DNA of 64,000 nt from Collinsella sp. TF08-11AT (lineage in GTDB: Bacteria; Actinomycetota; Coriobacteriia; Coriobacteriales; Coriobacteriaceae): NCBI RefSeq assembly GCF_003437035.1, contig NZ_QSRL01000001.1, positions 124,001-188,000 on the forward strand. Direction: 5' to 3'. Below the pieces are notes generated by a model. It was not told the origin of the DNA. It searched no databases and saw nothing but the letters and a program-made list of their open reading frames with translations. Shown piece after piece: positions 24,350 through 31,003 of the stretch; position 1 is the stretch's first letter; each line of letters starts with the position of its first letter. Both the position numbers and the translations under genes were made by a program.

Positions 24350-24419
24350 TATAACGTCTTATACGTTGCTTATATTGCTAATTAGTATAAAGACCGTTCG
24401 CGGGTGAAAATCGACCGTT
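24350..24419. promoter_or_regulatory. Promoter and operator region of the second PTS operon
   Basis: TATAACGTCTT (24350-24360) matches the operator of gntR (17563), and AACGT-CTTAT-ACGTT at 24353-24367 is an inverted repeat. Further out, 24392-24419 holds GACCGTTCGCGGG and then AAAATCGACCGTT, also found near 4821-4857 and 58568-58590. A TATAAT-like box is near 24348 on the minus strand. Confidence 0.55.
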
Positions 24420-24504
24420 GACGGGTTTAACGTACTCGAAACGTTGGGGCTGGGCAGGCCGGCACTGGCGGGATAACCCCAGGTCAGACCCTGCGCGCAA
24501 TCCC

Positions 24505-25587
24505 CTATCGCACGAAGTACCAGGGGCTTTCCTGTACGGTGGGTTCCAGCGCAATGCCGGTGCGTTCCTTAAACAGATCCATGTCCTGAGATTTTTCGGT
24601 CCACCACGCGTTGGGCTTAAAGGTCATGCTCTCAATGACATGACCGACAAACACACTGTTGCGCAGCTTGGAGAAGTCGGTGTTCATAATCAGGATGGAC
24701 GCGAGCACCAACACGATGCCCAGGACTTTAATCGCGCCGGCGGGCTCGGCGTAGACACCAATGCCCACCAGTACGGTGACGACCGTCTCGAAAGACATTA
24801 CGACGGGAACTTTCGATGTCTCGAGCCCCATGGACAGACCCTGCATATATAAGATGTAAGCAACGGCTGTGGGGATGAGTCCAAAGCCAAGGAACAGCAG
24901 CAGCAGCTGTGGCGACATTGCCGCGGCGACATCCGGCCACGGAGCCGCGATAGCTGCCATAACCGCACCGCCAAAAACAAAGCCCCAAAACGTGACAGCC
25001 AGCGGGTGGACCGTCTTGGTTGCTATTCGGCTAAACACCGCGAGCGACGCACCACAAAGGCCTGCAATCACGCCCGACGTGACGCCCCAAACCGAAAAAT
25101 GAAAACCGGAAAGGTCGCCATTGGTCACTGCAAGCACGCAGCCTACGATGTTAAAGACAATGGCAACGAGCTTGTTGGGAGTCACATCCTCGCGATAAAG
25201 CACGCGGCCGAGCATGACGCCAAACACCGGCGAGGTGTAGAGCAGCACCGAGGCCGTGGACATGCCCACCTCGCCCATGCACTCGTAATAGCAGGTGTTG
25301 GCGGCGGCCAAACCGACGATACCGACAAGCGCGCAGGGAACAAGCTCTTTAGGGCTTGCCTTGAACAGTGCCAGGGGACCCGATGCCTTTCCCTCACGAG
25401 CACCTCCCTGGCAACCCATGAATGCCAAGACCGGAGCCATTAAGACGGCACCCGACAACAAGCGAAAGGCAGCCATACTCTGGGACGTAACGCCCATGGC
25501 CGAGATGCCGTTTACAAAGATTCCGATGCTGCCCCACATAAGCGCGGCGATCAGCACCAGCACATAGCCCAGATTGCTTTTCTTCAA
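24505..25587 (-). CDS. EamA/DMT-family transporter
   Basis: The protein has about 360 residues and ten hydrophobic segments in two EamA repeats (first from GYVLVLIAALMWGSIGIFVN, second from VWGVTSGVIAGLCGASLAVF). A soluble tail of about 55 residues is added after ILIMNTDFSKL. The family exports or imports amino acids and other small metabolites. The TTG at 25587 is six bases after GAGGAG and is preferred. A GTG at 25623 in frame has no ribosome site. It follows the SIS4 gene on the same strand, and its upstream DNA carries TATAACG sites shared with gntR (17563). Export of surplus amino acid or uptake of a glycated amine are both possible. Confidence 0.85.
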   Translation of the reverse strand: MKKSNLGYVLVLIAALMWGSIGIFVNGISAMGVTSQSMAAFRLLSGAVLMAPVLAFMGCQGGAREGKASGPLALFKASPKELVPCALVGIVGLAAANTCYYECMGEVGMSTASVLLYTSPVFGVMLGRVLYREDVTPNKLVAIVFNIVGCVLAVTNGDLSGFHFSVWGVTSGVIAGLCGASLAVFSRIATKTVHPLAVTFWGFVFGGAVMAAIAAPWPDVAAAMSPQLLLLFLGFGLIPTAVAYILYMQGLSMGLETSKVPVVMSFETVVTVLVGIGVYAEPAGAIKVLGIVLVLASILIMNTDFSKLRNSVFVGHVIESMTFKPNAWWTEKSQDMDLFKERTGIALEPTVQESPWYFVR

Positions 25588-25624
25588 CGCAGCCTCCTCG
25601 GTATTGTTTCCAATATGTTTCACA

Positions 25625-25643
25625 CTACGTTATAGTCGTTATA
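25625..25643. promoter_or_regulatory. Tandem TATAACG sites upstream of the EamA gene
   Basis: Read on the minus strand the segment is TATAACGACTATAACGTAG. Two TATAACG half-sites ten bases apart resemble the palindrome at 18324-18342. Confidence 0.45.
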
Positions 25644-25734
25644 TACATTTTTCAAGGCACAAATCGGCAAACGGGAAATCTCTAGACAAAGGGAGTGTCC
25701 CGCCAGCCACGGTATCGTCGATGTTTTGGCAATG

Positions 25735-25881
25735 TCAGCGAAAACCCGCCAGAGCGAGCAAGGTGCCTTGAAGTGAGGCGGCATTGACCTTCTGGTCATG
25801 CCGCCGAAGCTGAAAGGCAGATTGCCGCTCTGGCGGGTTTGCAGCGTCGGCCGGTTACGGCGTTTGGTAAAACGCCGTAAC
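25735..25881 (+). ncRNA. Three-stem structured repeat, full copy B
   Basis: The fixed blocks GTCAGCGAAAA, GCGAGCAAGGTG, CAGATTGCCGC and TTTGCAGCGTCG are as in copy A. P1 pairs 25742-25756 with 25826-25840 (15 bp, perfect). P2 pairs 25777-25789 with 25794-25805 (12 bp, one bulge, TTCT loop). P3 pairs 25854-25865 with 25870-25881 (12 bp, perfect, GGTA loop) and touches the stop codon of the copy 4 SIS gene, so on the minus strand P3 may serve as its terminator. The stems differ in sequence from copy A but stay paired. Confidence 0.6.
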
Positions 25882-26873
25882 TAATAATCAAGCTTCCACA
25901 TGTAGCGGCGCGTCATGTAGTCCTTGTGGGTAACGGCAGAGAGTGCACGCATGTACACGTTGTTGAGGATCGGGGCAAAGATCAGGTGGTTGAAGTACTC
26001 GCTCACGCTGTCCTTGATGTCGTTGAGGCCGAGCTCCTTGGCGTCGAGCTGATAGACGCGCTCGCCACCGTACTGGTTGACAAAGCGGATGCCGCGCTCG
26101 TCGTTGCAGCGGCTGCGGCCGACGCTGATGAGCTGGAACAGCGAGGTGCGCTTGTCCAGGATCTCGAAGGGGCCGTGAAAGAAGTCGCAGGTGTTGATGG
26201 TGCAGGAGTCGATCTGCAGCATCTCCTGCACGTTGCAGATGCTAAAGACATAGGCGGCGCCAAAGAGCGGACCCTGAGCCATGACGTTGATGCAGGGCTT
26301 GTCGGCGTTCTGCTCGGCCCACTTGGCAGCGAGCGGACGGGTGTACTCGACGGCCTTGCGATAGATGGGATCGACCAGGCCGAAGGCGGCCATAGCGGTC
26401 TCGTACTCGGCATAGCCCTCGGTCTGCTGCGTAAGCTCCATGGCGATCATGGTCACGACGGCGGAGTTGGTGCGGCCCATGCAGGACTCATCGACGGCCA
26501 GGCTGTCATACTGGATCTTGTAGTCGCAGACTTCGGTGAGGCCGGACTCGTCGACATAGATGGCGATGGTGCTGGCGCCGTGATCCTTGGCGACCTGGGC
26601 GGCGACGATGGTCTCTTTGGTGCCGCGCATGGACACGACGACGGCCAGGGTGTTCTCGTTGACGTAGGCCGGGGTGGCGTGCACGAACTCGTTGCTGGTG
26701 TAGCTGGAGCTCACGACCTGCGTGGCCTCGTGCTCCATAAAGTACTGGGCAGGATAGTTGCCGCCGTTGGATCCGCCAGCGCCGATCCACACGACGCGCT
26801 TGATGCCGCCCTTGTCCGCCTTGTCAGCCAAAACCTGGGAGACGACGTCCTTAACCTGTTCCTGAGTAGTCAT
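25881..26873 (-). CDS. SIS-domain deglycase-like protein (copy 4) with Glu-to-Asp change
   Basis: This 330-residue protein has two SIS domains: IGAGGSNGGNYPAQYF at 30-45, SMRGTKETIVAA at 81-92, and the second from about 200 (QGPLFGAAYVF). The family motif reads DFFHGPFE at 230-237. Asp230 stands where the other three copies have the proposed catalytic Glu. The tail is DYMTRRYMWKLDY. It is divergent from gntR (27079), with a 205-base shared regulatory region that carries three repeat sites. No PTS genes adjoin it, but the EamA gene follows on the same strand. The substrate probably differs from the other copies. Confidence 0.82.
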   Translation of the reverse strand: MTTQEQVKDVVSQVLADKADKGGIKRVVWIGAGGSNGGNYPAQYFMEHEATQVVSSSYTSNEFVHATPAYVNENTLAVVVSMRGTKETIVAAQVAKDHGASTIAIYVDESGLTEVCDYKIQYDSLAVDESCMGRTNSAVVTMIAMELTQQTEGYAEYETAMAAFGLVDPIYRKAVEYTRPLAAKWAEQNADKPCINVMAQGPLFGAAYVFSICNVQEMLQIDSCTINTCDFFHGPFEILDKRTSLFQLISVGRSRCNDERGIRFVNQYGGERVYQLDAKELGLNDIKDSVSEYFNHLIFAPILNNVYMRALSAVTHKDYMTRRYMWKLDY

Positions 26874-26919
26874 CGTGCATCAGCCTTTCTTCTCGTTTGA
26901 TGCTCTCGATGGCATACAA

Positions 26920-27072
26920 GTTACATACATGTTTTGGTTATGTCGACTAGTTGTATGCTATATTTGTCTTAGAAATTTTGCTGGTAAAGTTTTCGGCAAT
27001 CCATTACCAGCGGTTTTGTTGTCATGTTGGATACATGCTTGGTTCAGTAAGCATATAAGTTAGATACAGGTT
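26920..27072. promoter_or_regulatory. Three direct repeats in the divergent SIS4-gntR promoter
   Basis: GTTACATACATGTT (26920-26933), GTTGGATACATGCT (27026-27039) and GTTAGATACAGGTT (27059-27072) share the pattern GTTNNATACANGNT. The first lies 47 bases from the SIS4 start and the last 7 bases from the gntR start, as expected for sites of the divergently encoded regulator. Confidence 0.6.
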
Positions 27073-27078
27073 ATTCGC

Positions 27079-27801
27079 ATGAGCACTTCGTCAAAAAAGA
27101 ACTTGGCCCAATACGAGCGTCTGGCGGGTACGCTGCGTGACCGCATCGCCGCCGGCACCTACGCACGCGAAGACAAGCTGCCGTCCGAGATGGAACTCAT
27201 GGACGAATCGGGTCTGTCGCGCAGCACCGTGCGCCACGCCCTTAAGGTGCTCGTTGATGAGGGCCTGGTGCGCACCGAGCGCGGGCGTGGCGCCTTTGTG
27301 GCCGACACGCCCGCGCTCCACGAGAACAACCTGATGTTTTCGAGCTATACCAAGCAGGTCGAAGGCCAGGGCATGAAGCCCACCACGCGCACCGTGGACT
27401 CGGGCTTTGCCAAGGCGGCCGGCAGCATAGCTAAGTTCTTTGACGCCGCCGTGGGCAGCAAGCTCGTCAAACTTGTCCGTCTGCGTTATCTGGACGATGC
27501 GCCGCTGTGCCTGGAGACCACCTATCTGCCGCCAAGCTTCGAGGCACTCATCGACCGCGATATCAACGGTTCGCTCTACGCCACGCTGCGCCAAGAATTC
27601 CATCGCGCGCCGGCACAGGGGCACAAGACCTTTGAGGTGTGCTATGCCTCGCAAAACGAGGCGTTTTTGCTCAACGTCGAGCGCGGGCAGGCGCTGATCC
27701 TGATCACCGACTACGTCTACGACACCGACGGCCGCCCGCTGCACATCTCCAAGCGCATCCAACGCACCGACCGCGCCAAATACACCGAGCCCATCGGCTA
27801 G
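27079..27801 (+). CDS. GntR/HutC family transcriptional regulator (copy 4)
   Basis: This 240-residue protein has a GntR winged helix at about 10-68 (QYERLAGTLRDRIAAG, REDKLPSEMELMDESGLSR, TVRHALKVLVDEGLV) and then a UTRA domain. Unlike the other three GntR proteins here it is encoded on the plus strand, divergent from its presumed target, the copy 4 SIS gene. A repeat site lies seven bases from its start, so it probably represses itself. The ribosome site is weak (AGG at about 10 bases). Confidence 0.9.
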   Translation: MSTSSKKNLAQYERLAGTLRDRIAAGTYAREDKLPSEMELMDESGLSRSTVRHALKVLVDEGLVRTERGRGAFVADTPALHENNLMFSSYTKQVEGQGMKPTTRTVDSGFAKAAGSIAKFFDAAVGSKLVKLVRLRYLDDAPLCLETTYLPPSFEALIDRDINGSLYATLRQEFHRAPAQGHKTFEVCYASQNEAFLLNVERGQALILITDYVYDTDGRPLHISKRIQRTDRAKYTEPIG

Positions 27802-27952
27802 CGCGCCAAACCAGGCAAAATGCACCTAATATACGTTTTACCTGCGGTTTTTATAAAATCTCAAACCAGCATGGCGCAAATGCCAGCATCGCCTGGCAAC
27901 GCACGCCGTCCAAGCTCAACTGTTCCTGTCCAGAATATCCAGCACCGTAAAC

Positions 27953-28075
27953 CTAAGTGAGTAGACTTTTCGCGATCTGCCGAGCACACCCAAAACAGCC
28001 ATCTCTGTGACCTGCGGTTTTAGTAAGGCAGATGCGCTTTGTGCTCGCCCTGCGCCAAAAAGTCTACTCACTTAG
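27953..28075. repeat. 123-bp terminal-inverted-repeat element, copy B
   Basis: It has the same length and ends as 19531-19653. The interior reads ACCTGCGGTTTTAGTAAGGC. It lies downstream of gntR (27079). Confidence 0.85.
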
Positions 28076-28167
28076 CTCGCAAGGCGTCCCGAGGGGACGA
28101 TTCAGGTCAAAATAGCATACGAACGCCGTGCTTCTTGCGGCGATTTGATGCCACAAGACAGCCAAAA

Positions 28168-28211
28168 ACCTGCCAAAAAGGGACAGGTCTAGTTTGGTCG
28201 GTTTTATCTGG
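28168..28211 (-). repeat. AACCTGCC repeat unit (copy 3)
   Basis: An inverted copy of the 45-base unit that faces copy 4 (28313-28363), so the two form an outward-reading pair about 100 bases apart. Confidence 0.75.
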
Positions 28212-28263
28212 AGCTTTGCTGCATCCGCAGGTCAATCGCCTTGGTCATACACACCCAAAACAA

Positions 28264-28363
28264 AAGCCGCCGCGAAGGTATCCGCATCCTTCGCAGCGGC
28301 TTGCAACGTTTGCCCAGATAAAACCTGCCGAAATAAACCTGTCCCTAAATGGTAGGTTTGGGG
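28264..28363. repeat. Composite repeat: hairpin plus AACCTGCC unit (copy 4)
   Basis: The hairpin AAGCCGCCGCGAAGG pairs with CCTTCGCAGCGGCTT (one mismatch), followed by TTTGCCCAGATAAAACCTGCC. Compared with copy 1 at 10096 several stem pairs have changed on both sides. The right end overlaps the last codons and stop of the acetyltransferase gene. Confidence 0.7.
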
Positions 28364-28935
28364 AGGTCGGGAAACCAGGTTGGTTTGGGCTGGTTGGGGA
28401 CGCGCTCGGCTAGAACCAGCTCCATCCAGCACATGTCGTACCAGCGACCGAACTTTTGGGCGCAGCGGTCGAAGGCGCCCACCAGGCGATACCCCATATG
28501 GGCATGGAAATCCTGACTGTTGTGCGTCAGGTATTCGTCGTCCTTGTCGTGCGGCACTGCGATGAGGGCGCACATGTTGGTGATGCCCATCGCGATCAGG
28601 CACTGCTTGAGCGCATCATGCAGCTTGCGGCCCAGCCCGCCGTGGCGCACGTCGCGCGCCAGATAGATCGACGTCTCGACCGACCAGTCGTATGCCTCGC
28701 GGCTGTTAAGCGGGCTCACATAGGCATAGCCCACTGGGCGCCCATCCAGCTCCATCACCAGATACGGATAGCGCTTGAGTGTACGCTCGATACGCCCGGT
28801 GAACTCCTCAACGCTCGGCACCTCGTATTCGCAGGTAATCGCCGTCTGGCGCACATACGGCTCATAGATGGCAAGCAGCGCCGGCGCATCATCGGGCGTC
28901 GCCAGGCGAATCGTCGGCTCGGACATCTCGGGCAT
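28345..28935 (-). CDS. GNAT-family N-acetyltransferase
   Basis: This protein of about 196 residues is of the phosphinothricin-acetyltransferase-like GNAT group. It has IRLATPDDAPALLAIYEPYV at the N-terminus, VGYAYVSPLNSREAYDWSVE in the middle and the acetyl-CoA loop RDVRHGGLGRKLHDAL. The substrate is unknown (amine or amino acid). The ATG at 28935 follows GAGAGGGG. An ATG three codons in is also possible. The last six codons and the stop (reading PKPTI) lie inside the repeat unit ending at 28363, so the C-terminus was rewritten by the repeat. Confidence 0.85.
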   Translation of the reverse strand: MPEMSEPTIRLATPDDAPALLAIYEPYVRQTAITCEYEVPSVEEFTGRIERTLKRYPYLVMELDGRPVGYAYVSPLNSREAYDWSVETSIYLARDVRHGGLGRKLHDALKQCLIAMGITNMCALIAVPHDKDDEYLTHNSQDFHAHMGYRLVGAFDRCAQKFGRWYDMCWMELVLAERVPNQPKPTWFPDLPKPTI

Positions 28936-28956
28936 ACAACCCCTCTCCCTCAAAAG

Positions 28957-28994
28957 TAAAGGCCGCCCTGCGCCAAACCCAGCGCAAGGCGGCC
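28957..28994 (-). terminator. Terminator of the threonine aldolase gene
   Basis: GGCCGCCTTGCGC pairs with GCGCAGGGCGGCC (one mismatch), followed by TTTACTTTT on the minus strand. Confidence 0.85.
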
Positions 28995-29012
28995 TCTCGT
29001 CATTACATCAGG

Positions 29013-30038
29013 CTACAGGACAGCCGCCAACGCGTCGATATCCTCCTGCGTCGTGGCCCAGCTGGTGCAAAAGCGCACCACCGTGTGGGTCTCGTCGTAC
29101 TTTTCCCAGTATTCGATCGCCGCATGCTCGCGAATGCGGGCCATGTCCTCGTTGGGCAGAATCACGAACTGCTGGTTTGTGGGCGTCTCCAAAAAGAACT
29201 GGTAGCCGCGCTCGTGCAGCACGCGACGCAGCGCCTGAGCGGTCTCAATCGCCTGGCGACCAATCTCAAAATACAGGCCGTCGGTAAAGAGTGCCTCAAA
29301 CTGCACGCCCGTCAGGCGACCCTTGGCCAGCAACGCACCGTGCTGCTTAATGCGCGGAATGGGATGCGCCGGAGCGTGCATGCCGCAAAACACCACGGCC
29401 TCGCCGCACAGGGCGCCGCACTTGGTGCCGCCGATGTAGAACACGTCGCACAGCTGCGCCAGCTCGGGCAGGGTAATGTCGCACTCATCGGCTGCCAGCG
29501 CATAGGCCAGGCGGGCGCCATCCACAAACAGCGGAATCTCGCGCTTCTGGCACACCGCATAAATCTCGGCCAGCTCGGCCTTGGAGTACAGCGTGCCGTA
29601 CTCGGTCGACAGGCTCACGTACACGGCGCCCGGAAACACCATGTGCTCGCAGCTCTCGTTTTCGTAGAACACCTGGATATAGTTTTCGAGATCCTCGGCG
29701 TGCATCTTGCCCTCGTAGCCGGGAATGGTGAGCACCTTGTGGCCGCCAAACTCGATGGCGCCCGCCTCGTGGCAGGCAACGTGGCCGGTCTCGGCGGCAA
29801 CCACGCCCTCGTACGGCGCGAGCAGCATGTCAATCACCGTCGCGTTGGTCTGCGTGCCGCCCACCAGCAAAAATACGTCGGCATCGGGAGCCTGACAGGC
29901 CTCGCGGATCAGCTGCTTGGCGCGCTCGGTATGCGCATCGGTGCCGTAGCCGGGCTGCGGCTCCATGTTGGTGTCGACGAGCGCCTGCAGTACCGCCGGG
30001 TGTGCGCCGTGGGAATAGTCGTTGTTGAACGCGAGCAT
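29013..30038 (-). CDS. Low-specificity L-threonine aldolase family PLP enzyme
   Basis: This 341-residue enzyme is of the beta-eliminating lyase / threonine aldolase fold. The PLP phosphate region reads GGTQTNATVIDM and the cofactor-stacking His is in ETGHVACHEAGA. The conserved FVDGARLAYA holds the Asp that binds the pyridine nitrogen. The PLP Lys is in YIGGTKCGALCGEA. It splits L-threonine or allo-threonine into glycine and acetaldehyde. GAGAGG precedes the ATG. It is monocistronic. Confidence 0.9.
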   Translation of the reverse strand: MLAFNNDYSHGAHPAVLQALVDTNMEPQPGYGTDAHTERAKQLIREACQAPDADVFLLVGGTQTNATVIDMLLAPYEGVVAAETGHVACHEAGAIEFGGHKVLTIPGYEGKMHAEDLENYIQVFYENESCEHMVFPGAVYVSLSTEYGTLYSKAELAEIYAVCQKREIPLFVDGARLAYALAADECDITLPELAQLCDVFYIGGTKCGALCGEAVVFCGMHAPAHPIPRIKQHGALLAKGRLTGVQFEALFTDGLYFEIGRQAIETAQALRRVLHERGYQFFLETPTNQQFVILPNEDMARIREHAAIEYWEKYDETHTVVRFCTSWATTQEDIDALAAVL

Positions 30039-30083
30039 GGCAATCCTCTCTTACCAGGTATCGTCCAGATGATTCAAACGGGG

Positions 30084-30947
30084 CTATTGTACGCCGTGAG
30101 GATAGGCAACGCGCGCGGCAAGGCACTCAAGTGCCAACACCAGGGCAAAGCCGCAGCTCACGTCAGTCAAAAAGTGTGCACCGATCACGATACGGCCAAA
30201 GGCGACGAGCGCCGCGACGGCCGCCGCCACCCAAAAGACCACGCGACGACGCGAAGGCTTTTCCGTAAAGGCCGCCGCGGGAAGCCCCGCAAGCATAAGG
30301 CCGATTGCCGCATGCGCGGTGTGCCCGCTCGCGAACGACTTAAAGCCGTCCTTGATTACGCCGGCGGCGATATAGGCCCACTTGTCGGGGTTGCCGATTA
30401 CCCACCACGGCTGAAAATTGAGCCCCGGCGTGACCTCGATCACGCGCATGCGCGGGCGCGACCACAGCGGCTTGACAACCACGTTGAGGATGATGGCCTG
30501 AGCGACCCACACGGCAAGCACCATCAGCGCCCAGCGCGCGAGCTCGTCGGAGTCGGTGTCGCGCGTGAGGCGATAGACGACAAGGTTGGCAGCGATGACC
30601 AGCACAAACGTCAGCACCAACTGGACAGCGATGAGTTTGCCGCCAACCTTCAGGGACGAGACGATCTCGTAGCCGGTCAGGCCCACGTTGACGAGGATGC
30701 CGAGCACGGCGAGCCATTTGCTCCCCCTGGAGTCGGGACGCACCGCGCGCACGAGCATAACGCCCGCGACGCTCGCCGTCAGCTCAAACGGCAGCTCGCC
30801 GGCGGCCTCGATAAAGCGGCCGTACATGCTGCCGATGTTGAACAGCGCGCTCGAAATCTGATAATCGAAGAAGCTGCCCACGCCCAGACAAAAGGCCAAG
30901 ATGACCGCGATAGCAGCGGCATCTTTCTTATAGATGTACCCGAACAT
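30084..30947 (-). CDS. PAP2-family membrane phosphatase
   Basis: This 287-residue membrane protein has about seven hydrophobic segments. The three phosphatase signatures are KPLWSRPRM (with RP), SFASGHTA (PSGH-like, catalytic His) and GRIVIGAHFLTDV (RX5HX3D-like). Such enzymes remove phosphate from lipid or isoprenoid diphosphates in the membrane. GAAAGGAAAGC precedes the ATG. It follows mfd on the same strand after 56 bases that carry a remnant of the three-stem repeat. Confidence 0.87.
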   Translation of the reverse strand: MFGYIYKKDAAAIAVILAFCLGVGSFFDYQISSALFNIGSMYGRFIEAAGELPFELTASVAGVMLVRAVRPDSRGSKWLAVLGILVNVGLTGYEIVSSLKVGGKLIAVQLVLTFVLVIAANLVVYRLTRDTDSDELARWALMVLAVWVAQAIILNVVVKPLWSRPRMRVIEVTPGLNFQPWWVIGNPDKWAYIAAGVIKDGFKSFASGHTAHAAIGLMLAGLPAAAFTEKPSRRRVVFWVAAAVAALVAFGRIVIGAHFLTDVSCGFALVLALECLAARVAYPHGVQ

Positions 30948-30964
30948 GCTTTCCTTTCGATGGA

Positions 30965-31003
30965 GTCAGATTGCCCAAATGGAGCGTTTGCAGCGTCGAC
31001 CCA
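30965..31003 (+). repeat. Remnant of the three-stem structured repeat
   Basis: GTCAGATTGCC and TTTGCAGCGTCGACC match the 3' fixed blocks of the elements at 17320 and 25735, with a changed P1 arm between them. The 5' half and P3 are missing or replaced. Confidence 0.6.
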
